From positions 25,480,393 to 25,544,392 of the forward strand of contig NC_083568.1 in assembly GCF_019925205.1 (NCBI RefSeq): a stretch of 64,000 bases of DNA. The letters are read 5' to 3'. Numbering within the stretch: the stretch's first letter is position 1; each line of letters starts with the position of its first letter. Of this stretch, positions 1 to 10,815 are shown one piece after another. The position numbers and the translations under genes are program-made. The stretch comes from Metopolophium dirhodum. Its lineage: Eukaryota > Arthropoda > Insecta > Hemiptera > Aphididae. The notes under the pieces are model-generated. The model did not search any database, had not been told where the DNA came from, and was given only the letters and a program-made list of their open reading frames with translations.

Positions 1-306
1 TTTATGATATCGTAAACAATATTCTTATTTAATAAAGAACAGTTTGTCGAGCATCGGCGCACTGTTTCAATCATTGGCCATTGGGTATTTCAGTATTTAT
101 GACTTGTGTGTGTTTGTGCTAGCTAGTAGCGACGTTAGCGTTACAAAACGTATAAGGTATAAATATATAAAGTTATTACGATTAATGTGTTAATAAATTA
201 TCTATTATAATTTATGAGTTAATAGTTATATAATATATTATAATTTATAACTTAATATGGGTAATCGGGCAAAGTTAAAAGTTTAATTCACAAATGTTTT
301 CGTCAA

Positions 307-504
307 GTGACAATGAATGAAGGAAACAAAAAAAGTTACAAAAAACATTTGCAATTATTGCAATTGGGGAACTGTTTTAATGCAACTCGTCAAAAAAAGC
401 ACATTAGAAGTTGTGTTAAGTGTCCTATGGCTGTAAAAAGCAACATTTTACAAATGAAAAAATCTTCTCATGGTAAGTTACATATTTATATACTTAAATA
501 TTAA
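307..504 (+). pseudogene. BED-type zinc-finger-like exon fragment
   Basis: A 65-residue frame whose middle, around residues 25-45, has NATRQKKHIRSCVKCP. This resembles the second half of a BED finger (basic helix, His, Cys, then a KCP segment) found at the N-terminus of many hAT transposases. The first CxxC pair is not evident. The frame runs into a good splice-donor match, CATG|GTAAGTTA, near 471, so its last residues are probably intronic. The mirror copy is 45528-45725 on the minus strand. It may be a transposase exon or a captured domain; I regard it as a relic. Confidence 0.35.
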
Positions 505-767
505 ATTATTATTTAATGCATATTTTGAACTATGAATATAATTTATTATATTATCAATTAAAATAATTATATGATATCCATTATTCACATCATACATCCA
601 TAGGTACCTTCTAACCTACCTCTGATTACTATGGAAAAAATTACTGCCTACAGTCTATACCATAATTAATAATATTTTAATACAAATTACAAAATATTAG
701 TGTACTAAATGATGGATAAATAGAATTTAATTTTGTGATTTTAAGGATTAAAAATTAATGTCATAGG

Positions 768-974
768 TTTAATGTCATAAATGATTTACTTGTAAATGAT
801 CCAACTCCAGATATAGAAAATTTTGATCATGAATTAGCAGAATTACAAAAAAAAAACTCAATTAGTGATTTGGAAATAGAAACAGATTAAATTGATTCAA
901 ATGATGAAGGATCAAGATCTGGTATAGATAGTTTTTTTAATGAGGTATCATCCGAATTAAAAATAAAATTTTAA
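768..974 (+). pseudogene. Degraded acidic C-terminal exon, possibly of the same relic gene
   Basis: A reading frame in phase with base 768 gives an acidic, serine-rich sequence, interrupted by one in-frame TAA at 888-890 and ending with TAA at 972-974. An AG acceptor-like site (CATAG) lies just upstream at about 762-766. Acidic tails of this type are common after linker regions in transposon proteins, but I cannot identify a domain. The phase does not join cleanly to the donor at 471, so the link is uncertain. The mirror copy is at about 45059-45265 on the minus strand. Confidence 0.25.
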
Positions 975-3000
975 ATCTCAAAAATATTAACTTTTAGTTT
1001 TATACCTATTTTATTATATATTTTGATTTATATCTAATATACTATAGGTTTTATTTTAATTTTATATTTATTATTTTAATTTTTAAATCATACACAGTTG
1101 CCAAAGAGAGGTTTATTTTTGTTAATATTTTTGAAGTTTTATAATTATTATTTATTATTTATAAATATAATACCAATTATTATATTTCATGAATTTGTTT
1201 TTTATTTGAACTCAAAAAACCATACTTTAAGTGATATACTGATATTGATATATCATAATCATTATATCAATATATTCATATTTCATATACATTACATTAT
1301 AATAAATGTATATATATTTTAATATTTTATATCTTATATGTTATATACTTATATGTATACATTAAGATTCATATTGTATAGCCATATAGGTATATTATAC
1401 TTATACACAAAGGCAATAAATATCCACATTACTAAGTAAAAATTAACTGTATTTCTTACTACAATTAAAAAAAAAATATTTTATTTAATTTTTCATTAGA
1501 ATAAAATATTTCACAAAAATAAATTTCATGAATTTTTAGAACCCTACGTGTAAACAATTTGAAGCACATAAAAGCGATCAACGAGTCTCTATTGATGATT
1601 TATCAGCATCTAAGCCCAGCCCACCTTCATATTATTATTCTCTGTGCAAAAAGTAAATTTAAGACAAATTTGTAAATCAATGCACAGTCTCTCTATTGTA
1701 CTAATATTTGTGATTTCATTAATTTTCGGTATTTTGTATTATTAGATTGGGAAAATATAAGACAATATAATTTACACAAGACTGTGGCTAACCCAATCAT
1801 ACTTTGATAAAACTACTATATGATATAAGAACCTTCTATATTTCCTCAACTTACTGAGGCAACCTTGAGTCATTTCCTTTTAGGAAATTAATTAAATCCT
1901 CAAACATAACTCTTAATTCAAGAGTTTGTAACTAATACAATATATGTTATGATATTTATGGACGACGCTTGCACCATGGCCCCTCGATATAGTAATGTGG
2001 CGACCCGGCACATCTCTTTTAGATAAATGATTAATTACTTAATCAAGTCTCCCAATTTACTAAACATTTATATTTTGCAGATAATTTGAAGAAAAATTTA
2101 AAATTGAAGAGAGACTGTGTGAATTAACAAAATTTTTGGTATGAAATGTTTATTTGAACACCTGTTATAATGTATTATATTGAACTTAAGTTAATTTTTT
2201 ATAATGTACTATAGTAAACATTTGAACATTTATTACAATATACGTATATTATACCTACATAGATTTCAAGTATGATTTTTTTTAGTTTTTTTTTGAAAGT
2301 TACCTACCTACTACAATACAAGACATTTTATTTTTATATTTTGAAGCTATTTATGTTTTGGATTATTTAGATCTATATAAACTAAATTTCAGACCCATAG
2401 TTTAGTATTTAAAGTTTGTATGATCAAAGTCGTGGAACCAAATTTTATCAGACTCTACTAGAATGTTGTAGTTAAATTAAACTCTAATAAGTATGTGGAA
2501 TAACAGTACCTAACCTTCTATGATAATTTGTTATGAATATCATATTTTAAGTAATAGCTCAAATTTAGCACTTTTACGGTACTTAATACATTTTCCTAAT
2601 ATTTTAACAGAAATTATGGAGCTAAAAATATAGAAATACCTATATTATGTCACGGTCCATAGTTCATAGTTTTGTTTCATTTATAATAATAATAATAATG
2701 CTTTTTAATATACTTTTTCATGAATTAAAATTTATTACAGTTGGCTTTTATGATTTGTTTGAACTATTAGTACGTATTTTTTTTGGGAGATCCCTATTAT
2801 TACAACACCGTTACCAATATGCGTTTTTTTTTGGGTTAGTTAATATAATTGCATGTTTTCATGATTTCTTCGTATTTATTCTTATTTTCTTAAAATGTTT
2901 TTATATTTTCGGTTCATCCGTTACCTACCTACATACCTACCTACCAAGTGTGTAAATAAAGAATTTTTTTTGAAAACCAATTTGTATTATAATTTATTAA
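975..3000. other. AT-rich interior of the hAT-like relic; no gene seen
   Basis: Mostly A/T runs with short spurious frames (for example 1098-1322 and 2647-2955, which encode only Ile/Phe/Leu-rich low-complexity peptides). A more GC-rich island at 1965-2020 (around GCACCATGGCCCCTCG) stands out, but I could not assign it. Confidence 0.4.
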
Positions 3001-3203
3001 TTTAAAAAAATTTTAATAAAAACGTATTTTTTTGAATTTTAAGTGCATATTTTTTAATATTTCAGTGCATATATTTGCCTGTTTTTAGTGCATACATGCA
3101 GGCAAATATTTAACACTTTCTCATTGCATTAAATTCACAGCCCTGCTAATTACTTTTACTTCCAATCATAATACCTACCACAGTTAATGTTAAAATTTAA
3201 CAA

Positions 3204-4001
3204 GAGCAAATGTGTCAAACGTTCTATGTGCCAAAAAAATGAAAAATTGTTTTATGTCTGATTTATGTTCTATGTGCCAAAGGCAATAATCCTGTATGGG
3301 TTCCAAGTGCCAATTCGATTTATTACTAGTTCAAAATTGCGTTCTTAGATGGCGTCCGTTCCATGTGGTATGCCTATTGTCACATGTGCGTTCTATGTAC
3401 CTTGTGCCATAATATGTTCTATGTGCCCATAAATTTCAATTAGATTTGTTAATTTATTATGTCTATTATTTGTTATATTCTGAAGTGAAGGAAATATGTT
3501 TATTTTACGTTCTAAAATGTATCAAGTCGATATAAAGTTTAATCAAGAGTTTTTTTTAAATTTTTATTCAGTTTGTTATTTTATTTATCAATATGTGATA
3601 CTTAAAAAGATAATGTTTCTTAAATTTTCAATGACCTAATGAAGAAAATATGTTTATTTTACGTTAAAGTCGTAATTTTGTTATATTAATATAATAAAGA
3701 ATAATTCTCTGTTATTTCCAAAAAAATATTGTTACTTGGAACAATAATCACACCATTTGGCACTTAGAGTTTTAATATTATATTATTTGGCACTTGGAAC
3801 TGTCATTAGCAAATGTTTAATTTTAACTAATATTAAATGATAATTATAATAATTGAACTTAACTAGGCTATAAATGTTATGTAAATATATAACATATATT
3901 TTTACACAATATTATAATATATTATATTGAATGTTGTATTGTTTTTTGTGTTTCCTGAACATTTTGGTTTTTGGCACATAGAACGTTTGACACATTCGCT
4001 C
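3204..4001. mobile_element. 798-bp TIR element (MITE-like) packed with GTTCTATGTGCC motifs
   Basis: Begins with GAGCAAATGTGTCAAACG and ends with its near-perfect reverse complement; the terminal inverted repeats are about 33 bp. No coding frame. Inside, the motif GTTCTATGTGCCA and variants recurs about six times forward in the left half and about three times reversed in the right half. Target duplication is not obvious; both sides carry an AA/TT-flanked junction. The mirror copy at 42032-42829 has the same 798-bp length. Likely a non-autonomous DNA transposon; superfamily unknown. Confidence 0.7.
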
Positions 4002-4059
4002 TTCAAATGTCAAATTGTCAACAATCAACTGCTTCTTCAACTTGATAGCACTAAGAGAA

Positions 4060-4180
4060 TGTCAGATTTTTAGCGCACTATTTATTTCTCTCTCTGACCC
4101 AATCATTTTAGTGTTTTCTTAATCGTATATTTGGTATGCTACACGTGGGTCAAAGATGGAAAACAAATAGTGCGCTGACA
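4060..4180. repeat. 121-bp small inverted-repeat element
   Basis: Starts TGTCAG, then AGCGCACTATTT, and ends AAATAGTGCGCTGACA, giving an imperfect hairpin of about 16-20 bp; a second inner inverted pair is TGACCCA/TGGGTCA. Mirror copy 41853-41973. Probably a miniature transposon or hairpin repeat. Confidence 0.5.
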
Positions 4181-4198
4181 TCCCAACCGCCAACAAGT

Positions 4199-5240
4199 TT
4201 ACACGAGTGAGCTGGGTATGGCTCCATCATAACATGGTCTTATCAGCGGTCTTTGAGGGGAACAATAAATTGAGGCCAAATAAAGTATACTTAAATCGAG
4301 TATCGACCATCGACTATCAATATAAAGGAGCTTCAATTGCTTTCCCCTGTGGACTATATGATCCATATCTTTATTATCTATGGGCTTCATCCATAGCATG
4401 GATTAAGGTGTCAACAATCAAAGGATCAACTTGATAATCAAACACTTAAGTTTGCAGGTTGCAACTCAGGATCTTTTTATTCAAAGTGTCCTAATGAGTC
4501 ATAAGAAGGTTAGTTAGGTAAACCTATGGTTAGTTGAAGCCAAAGAGTCAATAGGGCCTTTGCAATTCAAGATCTTTTCCTACGTATTCGGCATTGTTAA
4601 CATAACTATTCTACCTTTACAGTTTTTCTTCCCCCGTCTCTCACAGCTATATACAGGTTCAGCCACTCTCATTCCACACCTCCATATGATCGGTATTCTG
4701 TCTATCCATCTCTTCTTCAGTCTTCTCGCCCATCATTTCTCCGTTAAATTAACTTCTATAGCCACTCTCACTATCTCTTATCATACAGTGACGAACCACC
4801 TAAACCTATTCTCTCTTGTTCTCACTACAATATGTACACTACCCTACACTACCCTTAATTAATTAATTTCTTATTCTATCTCCTTTGTACCTTAACACCT
4901 TACTTATTATTCTCATATCTGCTACTCTCACTCCACTTACCTACCCTAACCTTACTTTTCTTTTTCATCTTTCCCTTTCATACACCAAACATTTTGAAAT
5001 CCTGTTGACCCATTTCCTTATCTTCATCATATCACACACCTCCTAATTCCTATTCACTCAGTCTCTAGTTACCTACAAGTCATCGTACTTGATTATCGGT
5101 GAAAATATTTAAATATCATTGAGCGAATTCCCTACTCTAAAGAATTGCTTAAAAAAATATCATACCTCACCAATTTTCTAATTTTGAACACGACTTTATT
5201 GATAGCCCGAATAGTGTTATACCAGTATAGTTAAAATACA
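4199..5240 (+). repeat. Dispersed repeat, copy 1 (also 40793-41834 and 47762-48400)
   Basis: Starts at ACACGAGTGAGCTGGGTATGG. The same sequence, somewhat diverged, occurs on the + strand at 47762 outside the palindrome, which shows it is a genome repeat and not only an arm feature. Homology continues through AAGGTTAGTTAGGTAAACC (about 4505) to ACCAGTATAGTTA (about 5221). The outside copy lacks about 4610-5095, the block holding the LINE-like scrap, so that block is an insertion here or a deletion there. Confidence 0.75.
4608..4807 (-). pseudogene. Non-LTR retrotransposon RT C-terminal scrap
   Basis: Read on the minus strand, frames give RFRWFVTV followed, after a frameshift, by RRLKKRWIDRI and CGMRVAEPV. 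The order resembles the region after the RT domain in many insect non-LTR elements (an RWxGHV-like motif, then a KKRWxDxI block, then an A(D/E)P block). The segment is too decayed for a clade call. The mirror copy is 41226-41425 on the + strand. The match is by motif memory only; a translated search would decide it. Confidence 0.4.
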
Positions 5241-5689
5241 AATATTGAAAATTTTCGGGCAATACATCCCCTGATCAATTAACTATAATAAAAAAAAACC
5301 TACTGAGAAATAAGAAAATACATACCCCGTGATGGAATCAAAATCTGCTACGAAACTTAGTCTTCGAAACACTGAAACGTTCACACATTTCAATCTGCTT
5401 ATGATATATTATTCCCAGTTTGAAAATGTTCGCTGACGAATACCATTTCTGAAATAACACGCATCTTATGCAGTAAAATGTTCTACAATATTCTAATTAC
5501 CTATGCGTTACAGTCTACAGATATTATATAAACCTACCAATAAATACCTAATATTAATTTTTATTACACAGAGTTTGTATTTTTAAATGTTGTATTCAAG
5601 GATTTATTAGTTTTATTTTTATACCTAACAAAAATTAAATTTATTCACAAGTCAGTTATCAACTAGAACTCGAATACGAGTAAGACAGC

Positions 5690-6460
5690 GTTTGGATTGT
5701 TCGGACTGGCGTATAATTTATTATTATTATACATTGCACCTTTGGTAGGCAGTAGTAAACGTATATGCTTCTACGTTACTTAGTCAACAGATTTTCCGCG
5801 ACAATAAATATTTAATTCAAGTATAAAAAGTAAATGTAAGACCAAAATAATATAAAAACAAACTTACGCATAAACATCGAATCTTCCAGTGAAACCTAGC
5901 TGTACTGCAGCTATCTTCATCCGTCTACATCTCGCTCCATCTCCATCTCTCTCTCTACATCTCGCTAATTGAAACTTATCTAGTATACAATACTAGTATC
6001 TTTATGATCTGTAATATATAATGGTGTTCGATGAAAAAGATTGAAATAAGATAAAAATACATATTTTTTTGGTTTTGAATATGAAAGCTGTGAGATGATC
6101 GATATGAATTTTGTGAGAAATCTAGAGGTACTTGAAAACTGAGACGAGTGTGTTGAATGAAATAAATTAAAAAATTGATTAACACAACAATCGCTTAAAA
6201 ATTAATTTAATTCAAATAATGAGATGAACCTTATTAGATCATTTAAATTTTTTCAGAACAAGCCCCCAGTTGTTGGTCGCATGCCAATTTTAACCATATA
6301 CTAGACCACAAGTTTATAGACATTCTGTAATGCATTCTGCTGCCGGTGGCCCTAGACACTGTTGGAGAAATTATATTTCTTTAGTAATTAAATTACGATA
6401 CGAATTATAAGTTACGTAGGTACTTGTCCAATACTCGACTACCAGAATTTAAATTAAAGA
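5690..6460 (-). repeat. Repeat-family unit A with exon-like block and GTAAGT donor
   Basis: One of four diverged, same-orientation units in this arm (A, B, C, D). On the minus strand it contains GATGAAGATAGCTGC, then GGTTTCACTGGAAGATTCGA and TGTTTATGC, followed by a strong splice donor GTAAGTTTGTTTTT whose first base pairs with 5877. One frame ends LGFTGRFDVYA. The intron-like side conserves a CTTACATTTACTTTTTA segment and AATATTTATTGTC. The far side (6260-6460) matches 16975-17165 of unit D, including GTAGTCGAGT. No full coding sequence can be assembled, so it may be a decayed gene family or a non-coding repeat. Mirror: about 39588-40345, + strand. Confidence 0.55.
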
Positions 6461-6624
6461 ATGTGATATACCTAGGTAACATATCGATCGATTCTAAAAC
6501 AGAATCTTAACCTAGGTACAAATAATATCACAATATCAGATAGTGAAATGTGAAAATTTGAAGAAAATTTCCTATAGGTATATCCCGTAAAACCCCAAAA
6601 ATAAAACGTACGTTTGAGGTGTTC
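6461..6624. other. Unassigned AT-rich stretch before the Gypsy insertion
   Basis: No gene or repeat recognised. It holds the left side of the pre-insertion site of the LTR element. Confidence 0.5.
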
Positions 6625-6628
6625 TCTT

Positions 6629-7081
6629 TGTAACAATTATAAATATAAATATGTTACGTGACACCTATGTATATAATACGAACTCTACCGTATGTACGAT
6701 TAACTGCTGACCGATACATTAATATTAAAACACACACATAATTGTAAGGCCCATGGCCAACAAACACAATGTATTAGTAAGTTAGTTCGGTGTGCACCTT
6801 AGACCTCAATACACACTACGATTACCGGACACCGTATGACTACGATACAGTTACATAGTATAATAGAACATAGTTGATATATTTGTGAGTATTAATATTT
6901 GTAAGTGTTTAGTAGACAATAAAACATAATTATAACTGAAAAGGAATCCTAGTAATTTAAATATATTTAAGATCCTGATATCTACATATCTGCCCCTGGC
7001 TACGGTATTTATATCTATAGGATCCTACGATTCTCCCTGGATATCTTATATTTAACTGGTCGTTTCCCCGACCACGTTACA
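6629..7081 (+). repeat. 5' LTR, Gypsy element (left arm)
   Basis: 453 bp, TGTAACAATTATAAA to GACCACGTTACA. Contains AATAAA in ACAATAAAACATAA (about 6918), a likely polyadenylation signal. It differs from the 3' LTR at a few bases (for example CATGGCC against CAAGGCC), so some time has passed since insertion. Confidence 0.93.
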
Positions 7082-7084
7082 TAT

Positions 7085-7097
7085 TGGTGGAGGCGCC
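7085..7097 (+). other. Putative primer-binding site
   Basis: TGGTGGAGGCGCC lies three bases after the 5' LTR. It begins with TGG as expected for pairing with a tRNA CCA 3' end. I cannot name the tRNA. Mirror copy 38937-38949. Confidence 0.6.
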
Positions 7098-7214
7098 TAA
7101 GGCTGTAATAATTACAGTTATATTTGGTTCCTAGGATTTTGTTTCAGTTTTAATAAATTTATAATTTTAAGAAGTTTAAAAAATATTTTTTTTTCTTTAG
7201 TAAAAATTTAAGTA

Positions 7215-7735
7215 ATTAATACTGCCTATAGGTTTTAAGAGGAATTTTAAGTTTTAAGAGAGACAATTAAATTTAAAGAAAAAATTTAATTTTAAGTGAG
7301 ATAAAGTTTTGAACGAAGGAATTATAAGCGATTAATACTGATTATAGGTTATAAGAGAATATTTAAGTTTTAAGAGAGATAATTGAATTTAAAGGAAATA
7401 ATTATTATAAGTGAAATACAGTTTTGAATAAAGATAGTGTAAGTGATTAATACTGCCTATAGGTTTTAAGAGGAATTTTAAGTTTTAAGAGAGACAATTG
7501 AATTTAAAGAAAAAATTTAATTTTAAGTGAGATAAAGTTTTGAACGAAGGAATTTTAAGCGATTAATACTGACTATAGGTTATAAGAGAAATTTTAAGTT
7601 TTAAGAGAGATAATTGAATTTAAAGGAAATAATTATTATAAGTGAAATACAGTTTTGAATAAAGATAGTGTAAGTGATTAATACTGACTATAGGTTATAA
7701 GAGAAATTTTAAGTTTTAAGAAAGATAAACGAATG
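7215..7735 (+). repeat. Leader tandem repeat of about 115 bp, two alternating unit types
   Basis: The phrase ATTAATACTG..TATAGGTT recurs at about 7217, 7331, 7446, 7562 and 7678, a period of about 115 bp. Two versions alternate: one with GTGAGATAAAGTTTTGAACG, one with GTGAAATACAGTTTTGAATA, giving a 230-bp higher-order period. It sits between primer-binding site and gag, where packaging or translation signals would lie. Mirror about 38310-38822. Confidence 0.8.
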
Positions 7736-7963
7736 TGAAATAAATAAATTTAATTATAAACCAGAAAAGTTTGAAATAACGAGTTTTGAGTGATAATATT
7801 AAGCATAGATTTTAAGTATTAAGGTAACAATATATTAGTATATATGTTAGAATATAACGAATTGTTTAAAATTTAAACATACACAAAAAATAGGTTAGGA
7901 AAGTTAACCATAGTTAATCTATTTAGAACGAGTTTTTTTTTTATTAATAGTGGTAGATAAATA

Positions 7964-8830
7964 ATGGAATTTAAAATAATGATCCATCAACCACAAACTT
8001 TTTCGGGAAAAATGGGAGAGGACGTTGAATCTTTTATTGAAAATTTTGACTTAGCTGCAATAATAAATAACTGGGGCGAAACAGAACAAATTACGTTGTT
8101 ACCATTATATTTAAAAGAATCGGCATCAACAGTTTTTAAATTAATAAAAACCAAAACACCAAACATAAACTGGGAACGGACTAAAAAACAAATAAAGGAG
8201 AAATTTACTAATATTGGGAATGATAAATTACTTAGAATACAATTAAACCAAAGAAAGTTAATGAAAAACGAAACTTTAAATGAATTTATAATAAATATGA
8301 TAGAACTTTGCTATAAAATTAATCCAAACATGGTAGAGGAAGAAATTTGCGAGAAAATATTGGGGGGTTTACCAGATGAAATATACAATAAAATAGACAT
8401 TTTAGACAACACAAACATAACAAAAATAACAGCAAATTTAAAAAGATACGAATTAGCAAAACTGGTTAGAAAACTAACTGTGGATAAATTAAATGAAGAG
8501 ATAAATATTCTAAAAAAACACATTCAACAATTAACCACAGATATAAGGGAAAAACCGGTACAAAATCATATACCAAATTATACCAATGGAGCTAATAACA
8601 ATAATAGCGAAGTTTATGATCAACAATTTCCAAATCAATATTTTTCACCGTATTTTAATCCAAACCAACAAAACTCTAGATTTACATACAATCAAATTAG
8701 TCAAAATATACCAAATACATTTACACAACAACAAAATCAGTATGAAAACTATCAACATTGGAACCCTCCAAGGCCGATACCAACGTGTTATGGATGTGGC
8801 AAGGTGGGACATATTAAGAGAAATTGTTAA
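7964..8830 (+). CDS. Gag polyprotein of Gypsy element (left arm)
   Basis: 288 residues, start ATG after an AT-rich leader. Gag packages element RNA into cytoplasmic particles. The N-terminal half (about 1-170) has the helical, retrotransposon-gag-like pattern with segments such as FSGKMGEDVESFIENFD and LPLYLKESA. Residues about 185-270 are Asn/Gln-rich and low in complexity. The C-terminus ends in a CCHC zinc knuckle, C275-C278-H283-C288, with the stop codon straight after. The pol frame starts at 8824, overlapping by 7 bases in the -1 frame. The frame looks intact. The right-arm copy (37203-38069, minus) is also 288 residues with a few substitutions. Confidence 0.88.
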   Translation: MEFKIMIHQPQTFSGKMGEDVESFIENFDLAAIINNWGETEQITLLPLYLKESASTVFKLIKTKTPNINWERTKKQIKEKFTNIGNDKLLRIQLNQRKLMKNETLNEFIINMIELCYKINPNMVEEEICEKILGGLPDEIYNKIDILDNTNITKITANLKRYELAKLVRKLTVDKLNEEINILKKHIQQLTTDIREKPVQNHIPNYTNGANNNNSEVYDQQFPNQYFSPYFNPNQQNSRFTYNQISQNIPNTFTQQQNQYENYQHWNPPRPIPTCYGCGKVGHIKRNC

Positions 8831-9219
8831 AACCAAAAAAAATAAAAGTCCTGCAGGCACCTGGGCCTGTGAAGGGTATATTTCCAAAAATCAGGAATTA
8901 CAATAGTATAACTAATGAAATAAATCATGTAATATATAGTTGCTACAAAATAAACGAACAAATAAAACATAAAATTGAAATATTAGGAAAAATTAATGAC
9001 GAACCGACATTACTACTGTTAGATACAGGAGCCAGCGTGATAGTTATAGATAAAAAAATGACATTACTTGATAATATTAAGCCAATTAACGATATAGATT
9101 TGAAAACAGCCAATAATTCAAAATTAAACATTATAGGCTCTACGATAATTAAAATACAAATAGCACATAAACCGGTACTTAGACGAATGTCACGATCGAT
9201 TAAGTTTATCCTATCTTAA
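8824..9219 (+). pseudogene. Pol fragment: aspartic protease domain (left arm)
   Basis: 131 residues in the -1 frame relative to gag. Residues 63-73 read LLLLDTGASVI, the aspartic-protease active site (D67-T68-G69). The protease would cut the polyprotein during particle maturation. The frame stops at 9219, while the pol sequence continues in the +1 frame through residues such as DECHDRLSLSYLN and on into the finger/RT frame. A frameshift near 9160-9185 therefore separates protease from RT. This lesion is in both arms, so it is older than the duplication. The right arm has an additional A in the run at 9054-9060, which shortens its copy to 82 residues. Confidence 0.8.
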
Positions 9220-9301
9220 CAAAAAAAAATACTCATTAGATAAATGTAACATATACAGTCCCATAGAAATAAAAAATAATGACGTAAACAAACCACCGAT
9301 T

Positions 9302-10568
9302 ATGTGGTACACTCAGTTTTGCCAGGATTGTGAACATCTGTCAACATCTGAGTCGGCATTAAAATCCCACGAATATTTGAATCATCCTTATTGGACTAAG
9401 GCGGGAAAAGTAATGTTTTGCGATGTATGCGGAACGAATATTAGAGAATATCGTAATATACTAATGAATGAAAACGAAAAAAAAATAGTAGATACACATA
9501 AAAAAACAAAATTCCATCATATAAACAGTTTAAAATTAGCTAATCTGAAAAATGATAATGAAATGTTAAACTATGATAATGTACTATATATTGACAAACA
9601 AAACACGGACGAACTTGACATAAATCCGAAACCAACCCAATTACAACAGACACAATTAAAAATAATTTTGAATATATATTATAAAGATTGCTTTGCCAAA
9701 CAATCAAGGGACTTAGGGGCGATAGACGTAGGAGATATACCTATGTCAACAACAACAACAGAACCTGTTAATTTACCACCATTTATATTAGCGTTAACAG
9801 AACAACAGGAACTACAGAGGCAAATTAATGAATTATTAAAATCCGGTCTAATAACTCTATCTATTTCCTCATACACCAGCCCGGTATTTCTAGTGAACAA
9901 AGCAGACAGTTCAAATAGATTAGTGATCGATTATAGAAAATTAAATAAACAAGTACCACATCAAAATTTTCCAATAACTCGTATGCAAACGGTTTTCGAT
10001 TGTTTAGAAGGAGCAACATTTTTTTAATATAATGAACATGCAACAGGGATTTCTGAATATTCTATTAGGAACAACAGATAGATACAAATTAGAATTTATA
10101 ACACCATTCGGGCTGTATGAATGGACACGGTTTCTATTTGGTTATAAAAATTCACCACGACAATTTTCAAAAGCAGTAGCAAAAACTCTCGCCGGATTAT
10201 TATATGTTGGAACTATTAACTATTTTGATGATATTATAAATTATGCAAAAACATTTGATGACCTATTAATAATACTACAGAAATTATTACAACGAATAAG
10301 AGAATCTGGATTTAAATTAAAAACTACCAAGTGTAAATTCGGATATTTCGAACTTAAGATACTCGGGAAAATAGTATATCAGGACAGAATTAAACCGAAT
10401 CCCGAAGGTCTGGTTGCAATAAAAAATTGTCCAACTCCCAAAACAATAAAACAAACACGGAGTTTCTTAGGTTTGTGCAATTTTTTTAGAAAATTTATCC
10501 CTCAATTTGCAGAATTAGTTTCACCGATAACTGATCTAACATGGGGACATTATGTCACAATAACATAG
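9302..10568 (+). pseudogene. Pol fragment: two C2H2-like fingers plus reverse transcriptase, frameshifted (left arm)
   Basis: First frame 9302-10027, second 10032-10568. A run of 7 T at 10019-10025, against 6 in the right arm, breaks the left copy. Residues 1-75 hold C7-C10-H23-H28 (a classic C-x2-C-x12-H-x4-H finger) and C40-C43-H66-H72 (a longer, matrin/U1-like spacing). The RT region has LVIDYRKLNKQVPHQNFP, then MNMQQGF where a catalytic LDL(x)xGY/F motif is expected (Asp to Asn at residue 245), then the second catalytic box as YFDD, then the LG and FLGLCNFFRKFIP blocks. The frame ends just after the RT connection region; RNase H is missing. The upstream frame is open from before the ATG, so the true start is not defined. 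Confidence 0.85.
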
Positions 10569-10815
10569 GAGACGAGTTACCAAAATTACTGGAGGAAAAG
10601 TTTATAAAAAATAAAAAACATTATGATTCACGCAAAAAACAAATCAGATTACAAATAGTAGGGGAAAAAGTATAAGTAAAGATAGAAAATAAAGGGTCAA
10701 CATTTGTATACAGATACAAATATCAGATGTTACATATGTAGTAGAAATAACTAAGAATGGACAGTTAATTAACGACTATAAAAACGTAAGTCAACTAAAA
10801 AAATCGAGAAAATAA
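10566..10815 (+). pseudogene. Integrase C-terminal tail left after internal deletion
   Basis: Straight after the RT frame stops, translation resumes as GDELPKLLEEKFIKNKKHYD and, after a shift, SDVTYVVEITKNGQLIND, ending with TAA at 10813-10815. This looks like the tail of a Gypsy-type integrase downstream of the catalytic core. It implies one deletion that removed RNase H and the DDE core. The right arm (about 35258-35463) lacks a further 33 bp or so near the end. Function: none expected. Confidence 0.6.

Larger units (their letters stand above)
1..3145 (+). mobile_element. hAT-like DNA transposon relic (partial, left arm)
   Basis: The inner end at 3145 reads, on the minus strand, CAGGGCTGTGAATTTAATG, resembling a hAT-type terminal inverted repeat starting CAGGGC. 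Just inside it lie several copies of a TGCATAT/TGCCTG-type subterminal motif (3043-3105), as in hAT ends. The opposite terminus is outside the window or lost. A BED-finger-like fragment at 307-504 would suit a hAT transposase N-terminus. No catalytic or dimerisation domain is recognisable, and the long AT-rich reading frames around 1098 and 2647 look like low-complexity chance. Family assignment is inference. Confidence 0.35.

Noticed and set aside
2647..2955. 102-residue membrane-like protein
   Set aside because: Ile/Phe/Leu composition follows from AT-rich DNA; no conserved start context or family; the right-arm copy is shortened by an indel.
4199..4434. Overlapping frames of 66 and 75 residues on opposite strands
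   Set aside because: They lie in a dispersed repeat; the third copy at 47762 does not keep either frame.
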